Source: Rhipidocladum racemiflorum
Lineage: Eukaryota; Streptophyta; Magnoliopsida; Poales; Poaceae
Length of the DNA: 64,000 bases
Direction of reading: 5' to 3'
Assembly (NCBI GenBank): GCA_036346355.1
Contig: JAYEVF010000033.1
Span: 496,001-560,000 of the forward strand
In this document: positions 1-11,696 of the stretch, piece by piece
Numbering within the stretch: position 1 is the stretch's first letter
How the letters are laid out: every line of letters starts with the position of its first letter
Translations under genes and position numbers: made by a program
The notes under the pieces: model-generated
Told to the model about the DNA's origin: nothing
What the model saw: the letters and a program-made list of their open reading frames with translations, nothing else
Databases searched by the model: none

Positions 1-140
1 TTGGATTATTTAATCGCTGGAAAAATGCGAGTGGGTTTGTACTGTTCATCCAACCGGACCCGAGTCCGAGTCAGACTCGAGTCCGAGCCAGAAGCCCGTT
101 CGGTCGAACCCGCCTCGGTCGAACCCTAACTCCGCGTGGA

Positions 141-1010
141 CCGCTGGATCTTGATCCAATGGCCACGATTGAGCCACGCCACCGAACCCGAAGTCCGGCC
201 GAGCGGCCAGGTCGCCCGAGCCAGACCCGAGCCCAAACCCTCGCACCGTTGGATCTTGATCCAACGGCTCGCGTTGAGCCACGTCACCTAATCCGAATCC
301 CATTCGGATTCCACCGCCGCAACGGAGCGGGCCTCGGTTTCCGCGCGTTTCACGAACACCGAGGGCCCTATTTAATGCGCCGCCGCTGCTGTCGTGTCGC
401 CGATTTCCATGCGCACCCGTAGCCCAAGCTAACGTCGCCTGAGCCGCCGTGGTTGCGCCGCAATCGCTCGCCGTAGTTGGTTTAGCGCTCCGCCGCGGTT
501 AATCGCCGTTTCCGCCGTCCTCCGCCGCCGTTAATCCCAGATCCGGAACCGCAAGCTCAAGCCGCGCCAGGAGGGACCCTTCACTTCGCTGGAATCGCGC
601 CCAAACGCCGTCGGGCGTGTCGCTGTCCTCGTCTCCGGTGAGCCAGCTCCGCCGCGCGCCATCGCCATCGATCGAGCACCACCAGCCGTCCGATCCAGAT
701 CCAAGGGCTCAGATCGCGCCACGTCACGCCACGGTTAGATCCCACGTGCAAACCTCTAGATCTATTTCCAACCGTTGGATCTAGATCCAACGGTTTAGAT
801 TGTGCCACGTAGCCTAAACCGCACCGAGCTAGGATAGATCCCAGCTGTTAGATCTAGATCGAACGGCTAGGGTTAGTTGCGTTGTAATCCTTAGATTGGA
901 TCTTGACCGTCCGATCAAGATCGAACGGTCCAGATCAGCAGAGTAGTTTTTATACGCGTGAGGTTGGATCTGATCTGGACCATTGATTTTCAAATCAACG
1001 GCCCAGATCG
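141..1010. repeat. Dispersed dyads of the CGTTGGATC-GATCCAACG type
   Basis: At least six imperfect palindromes built on CGTTGGATCTTGATCCAACG recur near 141, 246, 690, 772, 846, 900 and 965, each often followed by a short 'GCGTTGAGCCACGTCAC'-like tail. Arms are 8-10 nt with a 2-4 nt centre. They occupy the GC-rich part of the LTR, where enhancers normally lie. Function is not known to me. Confidence 0.7.
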
Positions 1011-1235
1011 TTCCGCGTGTCTAGCACTTGGACCGTCGCGGTCGCCAGCGTGGCGTGCGCGTGTCTCGACACGCGGGCCCCGTGTCGAAGGGCCCACGCC
1101 GACCACGCCCACGCAGCGCGTGAACTCGAGCCGGCTGTGGTGGGCCCAATTGCCGATGGCGTGCTTACGCGTGCTTAGACCGGATCCATGCACCGGAGCC
1201 GACGTGGCCGCTCCAGAGAGCGCCAAGTGGCATGA

Positions 1236-1319
1236 TGACGTCATGCTGACATCATCGTGGGGTTCGGCCAGTGCTGACGTCAGCAGTGCTGACGTGGACC
1301 AATCAAGAGCTAACACGTG
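1236..1319 (+). promoter_or_regulatory. Cluster of ACGT-core (bZIP-type) sites in the LTR
   Basis: Within 84 bp there are two perfect TGACGTCA palindromes (1236-1243 and 1275-1282), one TGACGTGG (1290-1297) and a G-box core CACGTG (1314-1319). Such ACGT-core elements are the usual plant bZIP binding sites (TGA, GBF/ABF families). An AT-rich stretch with AATAAATG follows at 1331. That they drive LTR transcription is inference. Confidence 0.55.
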
Positions 1320-1395
1320 TCATGCTGACGCAATAAATGAATTTCCAAAAAAGAAAATGTTTTATTAATTCGAATTATTGATTTCAGAATTTGAT

Positions 1396-1690
1396 TCAAA
1401 CTTCAAACGCTTATAACTTTTGCATTTTAACTCCGATTTGGGTGATTCAAATTTCTAAATTTGTATAAAATTGAGATCTACCTAATGATGAATTTTATTT
1501 AATTTTTTGGACCAAAGTTTTTCTCTGTAATATTATTTAATTGATTATTTTAAACTTTAAATGCTTGTAACTCTTGCGTTTCAACTCCGAATTTGACGAT
1601 TCCAGTTTCTAAAAATTCATAAAATTATACCCTCTCTGTTCATGAACTTTATTTAGATGTTTGGACACTTTTTGTCTATGGTTTATTTAT
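1396..1690. repeat. Diverged tandem duplication inside the LTR
   Basis: The block beginning 'ACTTCAAACGCTTATAAC' near 1399 is repeated in altered form from 1551 ('ACTTTAAATGCTTGTAAC'). Both copies go on with CTCCGA, TTTCTAAA and CATAAAATT/TATAAAATT. The offset is about 152 bp. The same 'AACTCCGA..GATTC' block occurs once on the minus strand in the gypsy LTR at 61840-61900, so it is an ancestral LTR module duplicated here. Confidence 0.7.
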
Positions 1691-1713
1691 TTATTGCTAT
1701 TTGCACGCTTAAC

Positions 1714-2656
1714 AAGTAGATGTTGAAGTGCCCGAAGGTTTCGAAGGAGAAGTGTTGACCCAGGTGCCAGCTCAGGACCAAGAACAAGTACTCTTTGAAG
1801 GCAAGTTGTGCTTTGACCATATTGATCAGGTGGGCCAGATGTGGCATCGGGAGCGTTGGTTTGGTTCTTCGGGTAGTCTTGCCCTGGTCACCCTAAGGAC
1901 TTAACCTTGCAAGCCTTTGAACTGAGTCAAGCGTGCAACCACATGTCTGTAATGGGACAGACCTAGTTGATTAAGTTGCTAATAACGTACCTATGGGACC
2001 TCAGGATGTCAACTACACCCTTTGTGTAGTTGTATGCGAAGCAGATCGGCTGCGGCAGTACCCATCTAACGGTGGATTGGCCTAAACTTCGCCTTCGCTA
2101 AGTGAAGGGTTAGTGTGCAACACCGGGGAGGACCACTTGTGCTGTTAAAAGTTTCCGAAAGACTTTGTTACGGACACTCGCCTTTGTGGTGTTTCACTGT
2201 ATCTTGTGGGTAAAGTGCATAACCTCTGCAGAGTGTAAAATCTATTCGAATAGCCGTGTCCGCGGCATTGGACATCGCTCGGGAATTACAGTCAAGGGTT
2301 AGACTTTCTTGAAAATAACTTGGACTTGAAAGGTTGGGTTTGGTTTAATAATGATGTTGATGGAAATGTGGATTAGGATTGGGAAAGATGTTTATTAAAC
2401 TCCTGGAAAAGTTATTGATCTTATACTTGTTTCTACTGCTTTCGAATCTACTTATGCTACTTGTCAAATGCTGATTTACTGCAAATAAACCTTGAGCTAT
2501 CCCTTTGTATTAAGCCATGCATGTAGTATATTAGCCTGCATTCTGTGCATGACTTGCTGAGTACCAAGTACTCACCCTTGCCGCAATACAACGCCAGTTG
2601 AAGAAGAGGCGACGCCAGCTTTGGAGGAGGAGCTCCAAGAAGAACCGTCTAACTAG
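1714..2656 (+). other. Possible spliced short coding unit inside the LTR
   Basis: An open stretch at 1721-1795 reads as an acidic peptide (EVPEGFEGEV..) and ends at GAAG/GCAAG, a possible GC-type splice donor. About 0.8 kb downstream, after ACGCCAG (2590-2596), the sequence VEEEATPALEEELQEEPSN-stop follows. The LTR at 5310-8872 has the same layout (EFQGFDTLAATE, donor GAAG/GTAAG near 7283; acidic C-terminal exon ending near 8620). The parallel suggests a conserved spliced peptide carried by these LTRs. No function can be assigned. Confidence 0.3.
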
Positions 2657-2941
2657 GGAGCGAGCCTAGTCAGTTGCCTGTGGTATACTGGATGGCGCCA
2701 CGAAGTTATCTTACTTTTCCACTGCTATTATTTCCTTTTTAATAAGTTTCGCCCTGCGAGGCGTATTTTTGTAACTCGACCCTAAGGTTGAGCAACCAGC
2801 TTGGTTAACTATTTAAAGTACCTTATGATTCGTTGAGTATGATTGTGATATTTACCAATGTTGAGACTGTGTGCACTAGCGCGTTCCTGGACTAGTGCTG
2901 AATACACAGAGGGTCCAGATTTGCAGATTCGGGTCCCGACA

Positions 2942-4705
2942 ATCGGCACAGCCCTACCCTTCCTAACAATACATGAATCAGTCTAATCGAGTGAGCTGTG
3001 CCAATTTGGCTATATAAACATGTATTGATGAACCTCTGCGGGCGATGTGGGACTAAATTTTGATCGTCCATACTATATATGACGATCTGGTGGTAAAAAA
3101 TAGGTCTTCAAGCCCATTAGTTGGTGGGCTCTATAGCATTCGCAAACGTGCACACTTATGCATGGCACGATAATAAACGTTCCATATTATGTCTAAGTTC
3201 ATAATAAATTAGTGTTATATTTGGTAAAATGGACGGCAAACCATACTGTACTATCTGCATGGGTAAAATCATATAAAGACGATAGTGGAAATTACATAAA
3301 TCATGATGGTAAAATCTTCAACAAAAATAGATTTGTCGTAGTAACATCGAGCATAATAAATGATAATATTTATTAGATTAGATAGTAAAAATCTGCAATT
3401 ATATGAATTACTAAAAATGGCATTGTCCAAACCATAAAAATCCAGTTCAATGAGTTTTGCAGTAAAATTCTGAATACATGCAGTATCAATTATGAATACC
3501 ATAATAAACGTTATGATTTTTATGGACTCCTTGTCTTCTACTATACATGCACAGGTAATAAATGTTCCTTACCTTTAATTACTATATACTACACTTCTGA
3601 TTACTACATATCTAGATAGGAATAATTTATAGAATATTTATTAGATGAAGGAACAGAAAACAACATGACATTTGCCAAAACCTAAGGCAACTTTTCGAAA
3701 CAGTACGATAATATTTGTTTTTTAAAATCATTATACTATTTCAAAAAGAAAAGATTACTATTACGTACAATCAAATTTGCTATCTTATGAAAAGATTAGC
3801 TAACCATCTATATAACTTTTGTTTACTATTGCGTACAACCAAATTTACTTTCATAATGTTCAAATAAATAAGTTTGATCACTTTTTTACTATTTAGAAGC
3901 TGTAAAATTACTACATACACAACTTCTATTTACTACATGGTTATGACGTTTATGTCTGCTATCCAACGTCCATTCGAGCAGAAGATTTTTTAATTGGTCA
4001 CAAATCAATCGCCATATCATGCTACAAAATACAATGTAGTAGCAAATTATAAAAAAAAAATTGCAAGTAACATGGAAGTTACTATAAAAAATTTTGTGAA
4101 TACTGCAGTAATCAACGTAACTTCCTCGCATACTATACAACTTGGGCATTACAATTACGTACAACAAATTTGCTATCTTATGAAAAGATTAGCTAACCAT
4201 CTATATAACTTTTGTTTACTATGACGTACAACCAAATTTACTTTCATAATGTTCAAATAAATAAGTTTCATCACTTTTTATTATCTTAGAAGAGGTAAAA
4301 TTACGACATACATAACTTCTGTTTACTACATGGTTATGACATTTATATCTACTGTCCAAAGTCGCACGATGGGCTTTTAGAATCATAATTCGTTCGGGCC
4401 AATATAAATCCATTCACACCAAACTGCTCAGTTGCGTTGGGAAAAAGACTCGGTTGGAGATGCATAGATGGTTGATAAGTAGAATATCCTATTCTATTCG
4501 CCACACAACTAAAACAAAACCTTAGACAACACTCCTCTCATATAACAAATCAAATCTGAGCAATCAGTGCTGGCTATTGTCCCCTGCAGTAGGTCTAACG
4601 GATAGAGATCGATCCGGTCACAGTAACTTTAGTAGTTATCAACCGCTAGCACCGCCGGATCGACTATTCAAAATAATACATTTAAAAAATCTAGACAATC
4701 TCTTT
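2942..4705. other. AT-rich spacer without recognisable gene
   Basis: Between the first LTR and the hAT-like remnant the sequence is AT-rich with only short open frames. The first 70 bp hold an imperfect inverted repeat (CGGCACAGC...GAGCTGTGCC, 2944-3002). The one larger structure is the direct duplication listed at 3761-4385. I see no LTR, TIR, tRNA or protein motif here. Confidence 0.5.
3761..4385. repeat. Direct duplication, two copies about 0.39 kb apart
   Basis: The block at about 3761-3985 (TGCTATCTTATGAAAAGATT .. GTTCAAATAAATAAGTTT .. TACTACATGGTTATGACGTT) recurs at about 4155-4380 with point changes such as ATTGCGTACAACC versus ATGACGTACAACC. The 170 bp between the copies is unrelated. 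No terminal inverted repeats were seen, so this may be a local duplication or two fragments of one element. Confidence 0.7.
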
Positions 4706-5309
4706 TAGGGATGAAAATGGGCCAGATAATTCCCGTCCGATCCGGGAACGGATTTGATTATTCGGCCAAATTCGGAATGGGATCCAGATACTTAAATTTG
4801 GATACAGGATCGGATACGGAACAGTCAATATCCAGTAAATACGGGATGGGATCCGGATATTCGGATATATCCTATTCGAATATCCGGATTTTTCCTATTC
4901 GGGTATTCGGATCGGATATCCGGATATCAGCAAGGCCCAGCTCATTTCATCTTATTTTTCTTCCATAGAGAGCCCATTTATATTGACAATTAGTTGGTTC
5001 TATTAATCCTACAGTAGCATATTTTTTCTATGACATATATTGGATTTGATTGATATATAACTTGCTACTATATATGGTCATGTACCCGTACGGTTTAATT
5101 CAAAATATATTACTCTATATATGCGTGCATTATCCGTATACATGTTTATCCGTTTTTTATCTGAATCCATCACATATCCGTCCCATATCCATATCCCGAT
5201 TAACCTGAATTCGTATCTGTATCCAGCTAACCCGTATCTGGTTTCGAATCTGGAAAAAATATGGGTTATGACACAAAAAATAATATCCACCCGTATCCGA
5301 CCCGTTTTC
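4706..5309. mobile_element. hAT-like nonautonomous element remnant rich in GGATAT/TATCCG
   Basis: The left end TAGGGATGAAAATGGG matches the terminus style of a widespread plant hAT-type repeat. The interior is full of GGATATCCGGATAT-type words, and the right end approaches 'GACCCGTTTTC' at 5299-5309, which would be the inverted partner (CCCGTTTTCATCCCTA) cut short where the next LTR begins. A second remnant with the mirrored end lies at 33830-34052. No intact target duplication is visible because the right terminus is lost. Confidence 0.5.
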
Positions 5310-8300
5310 GGTAACATCCTCGTTTTCGGCTTTTTGGAAAAATCTAATTTAAATTAATTAAATTCAAAAATTTGGAGTTTAATTGGTGTTTAATTTAACC
5401 TGGCATTCCTATCCATCAAAAATCGGAATTCAATTCCCTTCCGTTCGAAAAATCGAATTTCACGGTTCCCGCTAGTACTCGAAATTTCACCTGGGTCCGA
5501 AAATGCTCCAAAAATCCTGGAACCTATTGCATTAGGTCCCAAATATTCTAAAAACATTTTGGGATTTTTCCCAAGATATTTGGAGGTTCTCTGGTATTTT
5601 ATCCCGCGCTGCTTTTGTTTAATGCCCGCTATTCGCCCCAGAATATTCAAAACCACAAATTTCATCCAAATTCCGCGAAACCAATTTTATTGGGTTCCAA
5701 ATATTCCAAAATGGTTCTAGGAATTTTTCCGGAATTTTTAGACCATTTTTGCTAATTTTTTCTCTAGGGCGTCACTTTCGCGTAAACCTCGGCCAACCGA
5801 AGGGCGCCACGTGGCTGAGCAATAGTGCTTCTTCTTCCTCAAGTTGGCTTGCTCCTAGGGAAAGAACTCAAGCCTCCATTCATGGCTACCTTCCATACAA
5901 TCACCTCTAACTTTCCATTTAATGCTCCAAATCCATCAAGGCCGGGTCCGTTGGAATGGAAACGACAAGGAGAACTCATTCCCGGATTCGAATCGTTCCA
6001 AATCTCGCCGGAAACGGCGCTATTTACCAAAATCCGAAATTGGCCATTATGGCAATAAATCGGCCGTTTCAACTCCGATTCGTGCACTTCCACCTCTATT
6101 TGCTTCGTGTGAGAGTCCACTTTCCAGTACGCATCTTCTTCCCTTGCCTCTCCAACCGAATCGCCTGGGAGATCGAAGAAACCGCCGAGGAACACCGAGT
6201 TTTCGTGTTCTTCGAGTTCATCCTCATAACTTCCTCTTCGGTGGTTCAATCTCCATTCCGGTTGTTTCCTCGTGTTAGGGTGGGTGTCTATATTCTAATC
6301 TTTCAATCGATTTTAGGTTTCATCAAGATTTGGCGACGAATTTTGGTGTTGAACCGTTTCGGCCGAACCTCCGTTCTTCGTTAAATTCGTCTCCTCCGGT
6401 GAGTTTGAGTTCGATTCCTTGCAATCTTGGGTTCCTCTACATTTTATCTAGTTGATTCATCATCCAATTGATAGTGCCATGTTCAAATTTATGGCAAATT
6501 TCGGAATTTTGGGGCTTTTTGGCGCTTCTCTGTTCCTTGCCCATGCTTGCGCACGCCGCCCCTCCGGTCGGCTCGCCGGAGCCGCCATGCTTCAGTGCCC
6601 GCCGCTGGCTCGCCGAGCCGCCCGTCCCCAGCGCGCCGCGCCACGCCGTCGTGCAGCCGACGGCGCCGCCTCACTGCGTTCGGCGCGCCTCGGCCGGCCG
6701 TGGCGGCCGGATCTCGCGCCGCTGACTCGCTCGCCGGCCACCGCCGCCATGCGCCCGCTCGCCGGCCGCCGCCCTGCACCGCCCTGCCTCACAGCGCCTT
6801 CCGGCGGCGTCGACGCCGCCAGCCGGTCTTGCAGCGCCATCGCGCCATCGCTCACTGCCCGTCGCCGTGCTCCTCACCGCGCCATGGCTCCTTGCTTCCT
6901 CTGTTTTTCTCCCCATGGCTAAGCTTGAAGAAGCCCATTACCCACTGACACCTAAGCCCCACCCTCCATAGACACAAGGAAATTCAGAAATTGAAGAAAA
7001 AGAATATTTCGAGGAATATTCCCTCGTTTTCGATTTTCCAGGATTTTCGAACTTCGGATGCTCATATCTTTTCCGTCCGAACTACGATTGACTCCGTTCA
7101 AGTTCCTAAATTCATCTAAAATCGATACCTTCCTGCCAGTACTACTTTTGTAATTTTTGGATTTTATTTATTTTCTTGTTATTTATTTGTTGTCTCGTTT
7201 TGCGCGTAGCCGAGGAGCCGTCCGAGTCCGCCGACCCCGCCGCCGAATTCCAAGGTTTCGACACCCTCGCTGCGACCGAAGGTAAGACCCTTGACGCATT
7301 TTGGTCCTATGTTTGCAAATGTTTTAACATGTTTTATAAACTTGCATTGCTATGTTTATCATCGTATGTCAAATATAGCTGAATAGTTAATCCCATTTGC
7401 TGTTATCTCCTTTGTTATTGCCATCCATGTTTACTTGTAACCCTAGGACTTTTGCTATGACATGTTTACCTTATGTGGTGACCTTTGTTGAATAGTACGA
7501 TAGAATTGCTTAGGGCCAATATTGATCAAAATGACCCATGGGTGGGATTATACAAAAATGATGACTTAAAGTATGATTTGGAAATTATTATAAAGATTTT
7601 GGTACTGTTTTTCCAAAATAAAAAGAAAAGGAAAAAGAGTTTGGACTTGGGCGGATTGGATTGTCGGGTGGGTGCGGTTTGAGCATTAGTTTCCAGTGTG
7701 CAAGCACCGCCCCAAGTCAATTAAGGACCGACGCTTATGACTGTCCATTCTAAGCATAACCGTACTACCACATGTCTAACATGGTACGACCTGGCTAAAT
7801 AATTTGTAGAAACCTAGCTTAGACTCGCCAGTTGGTGGAATGTGGGTGCCAGATAGAGGCAAGTTGTACTCCCCACACGGCGCAAGAGGGGCTTCAGACT
7901 GGTAGATAGAACCCTAACAGCGGTGAAACCTCAGCGGGTGAGTCGGGTTAGGCGTATACATTGTAAAGGCCTTGTCATGATCTCTCTGCCGACACACCAA
8001 AGGAAGTGTGTTCATTGCATGGCGTTAAAGAGATGATCGTGTCTTGTGGGTAAAGCTGTACACCTCTGCAGAGTTAAAACTATTCGAATAGCCGTGCCTA
8101 CGGTCAAGGGCAAAGCAAAAAATGCTTTCATACTGGTAGACTTTGGTTTTGGTTTGAAAATAAAAGGAGGTTTTGGGATTCGGGAGTGCTTAGAACTCTC
8201 GGATGATGTATTGGCGGATTGAGCCAACCAGGTAGATGGAACCTGTTTTTATATCATGACGAATAGAGTCATGTGGGGATAATCTTGATCTTTTAAACTT

Positions 8301-8872
8301 GTGGCGGATAGAGCCCTTATACTAGTGATGGTGGCTAGAACCTTCACTGAAATATTACATAATTCAATTGTTAAAAGGAATTGCTAAATTATGCTTTCTG
8401 AAACTTATTAACAAGTATGGTTTGATGAAACGTGGCTTTATGCAAAAGAACCATAATAAGCCTTTCTTGGAAAGCCCCACATATGCATAATTTCCCAGAC
8501 TTGCTGAGTACTTTTGTACTCACGTGCTACATAACCGTTGTTATCAGAGAACTACCAGGACGCCGTTGAAGACGGTGAGTTCTACGTCGAGGAGTGCGAG
8601 GAAGATCGCCAGGAGAACTAGTCGCGTGCCTTGTCGTCGCCTGTGGTGTTTTTGGTTTTCACTTTTTGTCGTTTTCGCTTCCGCTGTCGTGTCTCCGGTC
8701 TCGTGACCGAGTATTGTAATAAGTGGCCAGGTGGCCCATAATTTATTATTATGTTACAATTTCGTTATGTTCGGCAATGATGTATCATTGTTGACTGTGT
8801 GTACTAGCTACTGATCTGGGACTAGTACAGAAATACACTGGAGATTTCGGATAGCTGATCCGGGGTCTCACA
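5310..8872 (+). mobile_element. gypsy LTR (5' LTR), 3.56 kb
   Basis: The LTR begins at GGTAACATCCTC (canonical TGTAACATCC with the first base changed) and ends ACA at 8870-8872. A tRNA primer site follows four bases later, which makes it a 5' LTR. Its first 1.8 kb aligns, inverted, with 61825-63429 ('TTAATTAAATTCAAAA..TTTGG', 'TCGAAATTTCACC', 'CTATTGCATT', 'CCAAATATTC'), so both belong to one family. Position 6540-6930 is very GC-rich and opens in several frames, but I see no protein family there. A short acidic coding stretch is split between 7205-7283 and about 8550-8620. Length and the minus-strand relative's pol gene suggest a Tekay/Del-type chromovirus. Confidence 0.75.
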
Positions 8873-8876
8873 GCGG

Positions 8877-8889
8877 TGGTATCAGAGCC
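8877..8889 (+). other. Primer binding site, tRNA-iMet
   Basis: TGGTATCAGAGCC is complementary to the 3' end of plant initiator-methionine tRNA and sits four bases after the LTR end. It marks the start of the internal region of a plus-strand LTR retrotransposon. Confidence 0.9.
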
Positions 8890-9071
8890 TGGAGGACTGT
8901 AGGCCGTGACCTAGTTAGAATGGCAAAGCCTTAAGGACTAGTATTTTCATAAAAACATACTTATAAAATTTTAAGTTCCTTTGCTTCTATCTCCCCTATC
9001 TTAGTGTCTTGAGCTTATCTTATCTGTTGTTCAAAATTGGTTACTAATCCCAACTTGTTTCAAAATTGTAG

Positions 9072-9890
9072 ATGTCGACTTGCACCACTTTTGCGGCTTT
9101 GGCTAGAGGTTTTTGCGCGGAGCTATCCTTGATGCTCCAGGAGCTTGAGTTTCCCCACCGCCCAGAGTACCGTTGTACCTCCATGCCTAGCCTTGGCTAC
9201 AGCACGTGGAAGGTTCGGCTATTGGTGCACGCTAGGAGTCGGAGTCTGGCAGACGATCGTCCCTTCTAGTTCACGTCGGAGAGGCTGAAGATGGGAGATG
9301 CGCTGCAAGATGCGGCAAGACAGGCCATCATCCACTTGGGCAGCGGCTACGGCGACAGACTGGAGGACTCCCCGTACCGCCTGTTTCCGTGCCATGATGA
9401 AGGGAGGTACCACAGCAGGTTCCGGAGTACGGATTAGGAGGCGGATCCGACGATCGTGCATATGGGATCGCTCATTCGAGCCAGGACGAGGCGTACGTTA
9501 GCACCACCCACGAGCTCCAGGACATGTACCAGAAGTTGGCAGCAGCTCGAGAGGAGATACGCCAGCTGAAGGAGGTTCAGCAGGTAGCCGTTCTTCCGCC
9601 ACTCACTGTCGTGCGGTAGCGTGCACCGTCGCATCGGCCTGGCCTCGAAGGATCTACCTGTGAGAGGATTGACTCTGGATGCTTCGCCAGCCAAGCGTCG
9701 TCGTGGCCTAAGGACTCGGGAGACCGCGCGCAAGTTAGTTCATCGCCAGTCGCCTTTGGGGGTTTCTTTGAGTTTCTTAGCTGCCCCTGGAGGTGCAGGA
9801 CCGTCGTCAACAGCTACCCCGTCCCCGCAGCAGGAGCGAGGAGGAGGAGGAGGACCCGTCCCCGCGTGTCTTCGAGAGTGACGCGAGCGT
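9072..9890 (+). pseudogene. gypsy gag-region ORF, broken
   Basis: The first ATG after the primer site opens MSTCTTFAALARGFCAELSL. The same frame continues through an in-frame TAG (about 9268) to 'LGSGYGDRLEDSPYRLFP', another TAG near 9436, and a helical tail 'TYQKLAAAREEI'-like in a neighbouring frame. Plant gypsy elements with long LTRs often encode a poorly conserved protein of this kind just before or as the gag N-terminus. Stops and at least one frameshift kill it. From roughly 9600 to 9890 the frame is mixed, and the rest of gag and pol are absent because copia sequence follows. The exact junction is not clear. Confidence 0.5.
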
Positions 9891-9894
9891 CTAG

Positions 9895-11695
9895 ATGTTC
9901 GAGTCTGGAGGGCCTTAGTTTTGTTCGCTAGATCAATTACCGCCGGTTTCTTCACCACCGTCCTCTCCTCCACAGGTCTCTTCAGACATTGTTCCTCCCT
10001 ATCCTCTCTACTACACTCGTCGTTCGCCAGCTGAGGAATCTTCTGATGTGCCATCTTCTTCTTCTTTTGATGAGCCATCTTCTTCGGTGTCTCCTCCTCA
10101 TTATACTCTTCGCGATCGATAGTCTATTCGACCTCCTGCGCGCTTTGGCTTTGTTGGTGCCGCTTTGGCCGAGTCGACTTCTTACCGTGATGTTGTTATT
10201 CATCAGGAATGGCAGCATGCGATGGCGGAGGAGATTGATGTCCTTGAGCGCACCGGCACGTGGGATCTTGTACCGCTTCCTCCATGTGTTCGTCCCATTA
10301 CTTGCAAGTGGGTCTATAAGATTAAGACTTGCTCTGATGGTTCTCTTGAGCGTTACAAGGCTCGTCTTGTGGCTCGTGGTTTTTAGCAGGAGCAAGGTCG
10401 TGATTATGATGAAACTTTTGCACCTGTGGCTCACATGACCACTGTTCGCACTCTCCTTGCCGTGGCCTCTTTCTGTGAGTGGTCCATCTCTCGGCTTGAT
10501 GTCAAGAATGCCTTTCTTAATGGTGAGTTGCATGAGAAGGTCTATATGCAACCACCACCGGGGTATTCTGTTCCAAAGGGCATGGTTTGTCGGCTTCGTC
10601 GCTCTCTTTATGGGCTCAAGCAAGCCCCTCGTGCTTGGTTTGAGCGTTTTTCTGCTGTGATCAATGCAGCTAGTTTCTCTGCAAGTGCTCATGATCATGC
10701 GCTCTTTGTTCACACTTCTTCTCGAGGTCGGACTCTTCTCCTTGTATATGTTGATGACATGATCATTACTGAAGATGGTTCTCAGTATATTGTCTTTGTA
10801 AAGGCTCGTCTCAGTGAGCAGTTTCTCATGTCCGATCTAGGTCCTCTTTGATACTTTCTTAGGATTGAGGTTTCTTCTACATCTAATGGCTTCTTTCTCT
10901 CCCAAGAGAAGTATATCCAGGATCTTCTTGATCGTGCTTCTCTCACTGATGAGTGTACAGCTGAGACTCCCATGGAGCTTAATGTTCACCTTTAATCTAC
11001 TGATGGTGAACCTCTTGAGGATCCTACTCGTTATCACCATCTTGTTGGGAGTCTCGTTTGCCTTGGTGTCACTCGTCCTAACATTTCTTATCCAGTCCAT
11101 ATCTTGAGTCAGTTTGTTTCTGCTCCCACTCAGATTCACTATAGTCATCTTCTTCGTGTTCTACGATATCTTCGTGGAACCATCTCTCACCGTCTTTTCT
11201 TTCCACGCTCCAGCTCTTTACAGCTCCAGGTATACTCTGATACTACATGGGCTAGTGATCACTCTGATCGTCGGTCTCTTTCTGCTTACTGTGTTTTTCC
11301 TGCTGGATCTCTCATTGCTTGGAAGACTAAGAAGCAGATAGCAGTTCCTCGTTCGAGTGTTGAGGCTGAGTTGTTGGCTATGGCTCTTTTGACAGCAGAT
11401 GTTACTTGGCTACGGTGGTTACTTAAGGATTTTTGGTGTTTCTGTTTCTACACCGACTCCTCTTTTATCTGACAGTACAGGTGCGATCAGCATTGCTCGA
11501 GATCCAGTGAAGCATGAACTCACCAAGCATATTGGCGTTGATGCTTCTTATATGAGGTCACAGGTACATGATCAGGTTGTGGCTCTTCAGTATGTGCCTT
11601 CAGAACTTCAGTTAGCCGATTTCTTCACGAAGACACAAACTAGAGGTTATCATAACTTTTCCCTCTCCAAACTCAGTGTAGTAGATCCATCATGA
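9895..11695 (+). pseudogene. copia pol, RT-RNase H half (Ale/Retrofit-like)
   Basis: This is the 3' half of a copia polyprotein: a proline/serine-rich linker, then the reverse transcriptase with 'EWQHAMAEEIDVL', 'RYKARLVARGF', 'DYDETFAPVAHM', 'LDVKNAFLNGEL', 'YGLKQAPRAWF' and the catalytic YVDD (about 10747-10758), followed by RNase H ending 'ELQLADFFTKTQTRGYH'. One frame is kept for about 1.5 kb but has stops at 10122 (CAG to TAG), 10384 (TAG), 10849 (TGA) and 10993 (TAA), then a frameshift near 11430. Protease, integrase and gag are missing: the left side passes into gypsy gag sequence. The short LTR downstream and the motif style fit the Ale/Retrofit lineage. It cannot be functional. Confidence 0.85.
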
Positions 11696-11696
11696 G

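Larger units (their letters stand above)
1..2941 (+). mobile_element. gypsy LTR, 3' part (3' or solo LTR)
   Basis: This stretch reads as a long terminal repeat of a gypsy element whose left end lies outside the window. It shares blocks with the LTR at 5310-8872: the run around 2200-2270 (CTCTGCAGAGTG, ATTCGAATAGCCGTG), the 'GACTGTGTGCACTAGC...GGACTAGTGC...AATACACAGAG' block before the end, and a terminal ACA at 2939-2941. No tRNA primer site follows the end, so it is a 3' LTR or a solo LTR on the plus strand. The left 1.3 kb is GC-rich and the rest AT-rich. The two LTRs are related but too different to be a pair. Superfamily assignment rests on resemblance to the second LTR. Confidence 0.7.

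Noticed and set aside
6452..6948. Overlapping long GC-rich ORFs as a gene
   Set aside because: Open in several frames on both strands because of base composition; no domain, and they lie inside a gypsy LTR.
9982..10713. 243-codon minus-strand ORF
   Set aside because: It is antisense to the copia reverse transcriptase and shows only its mirrored codons.
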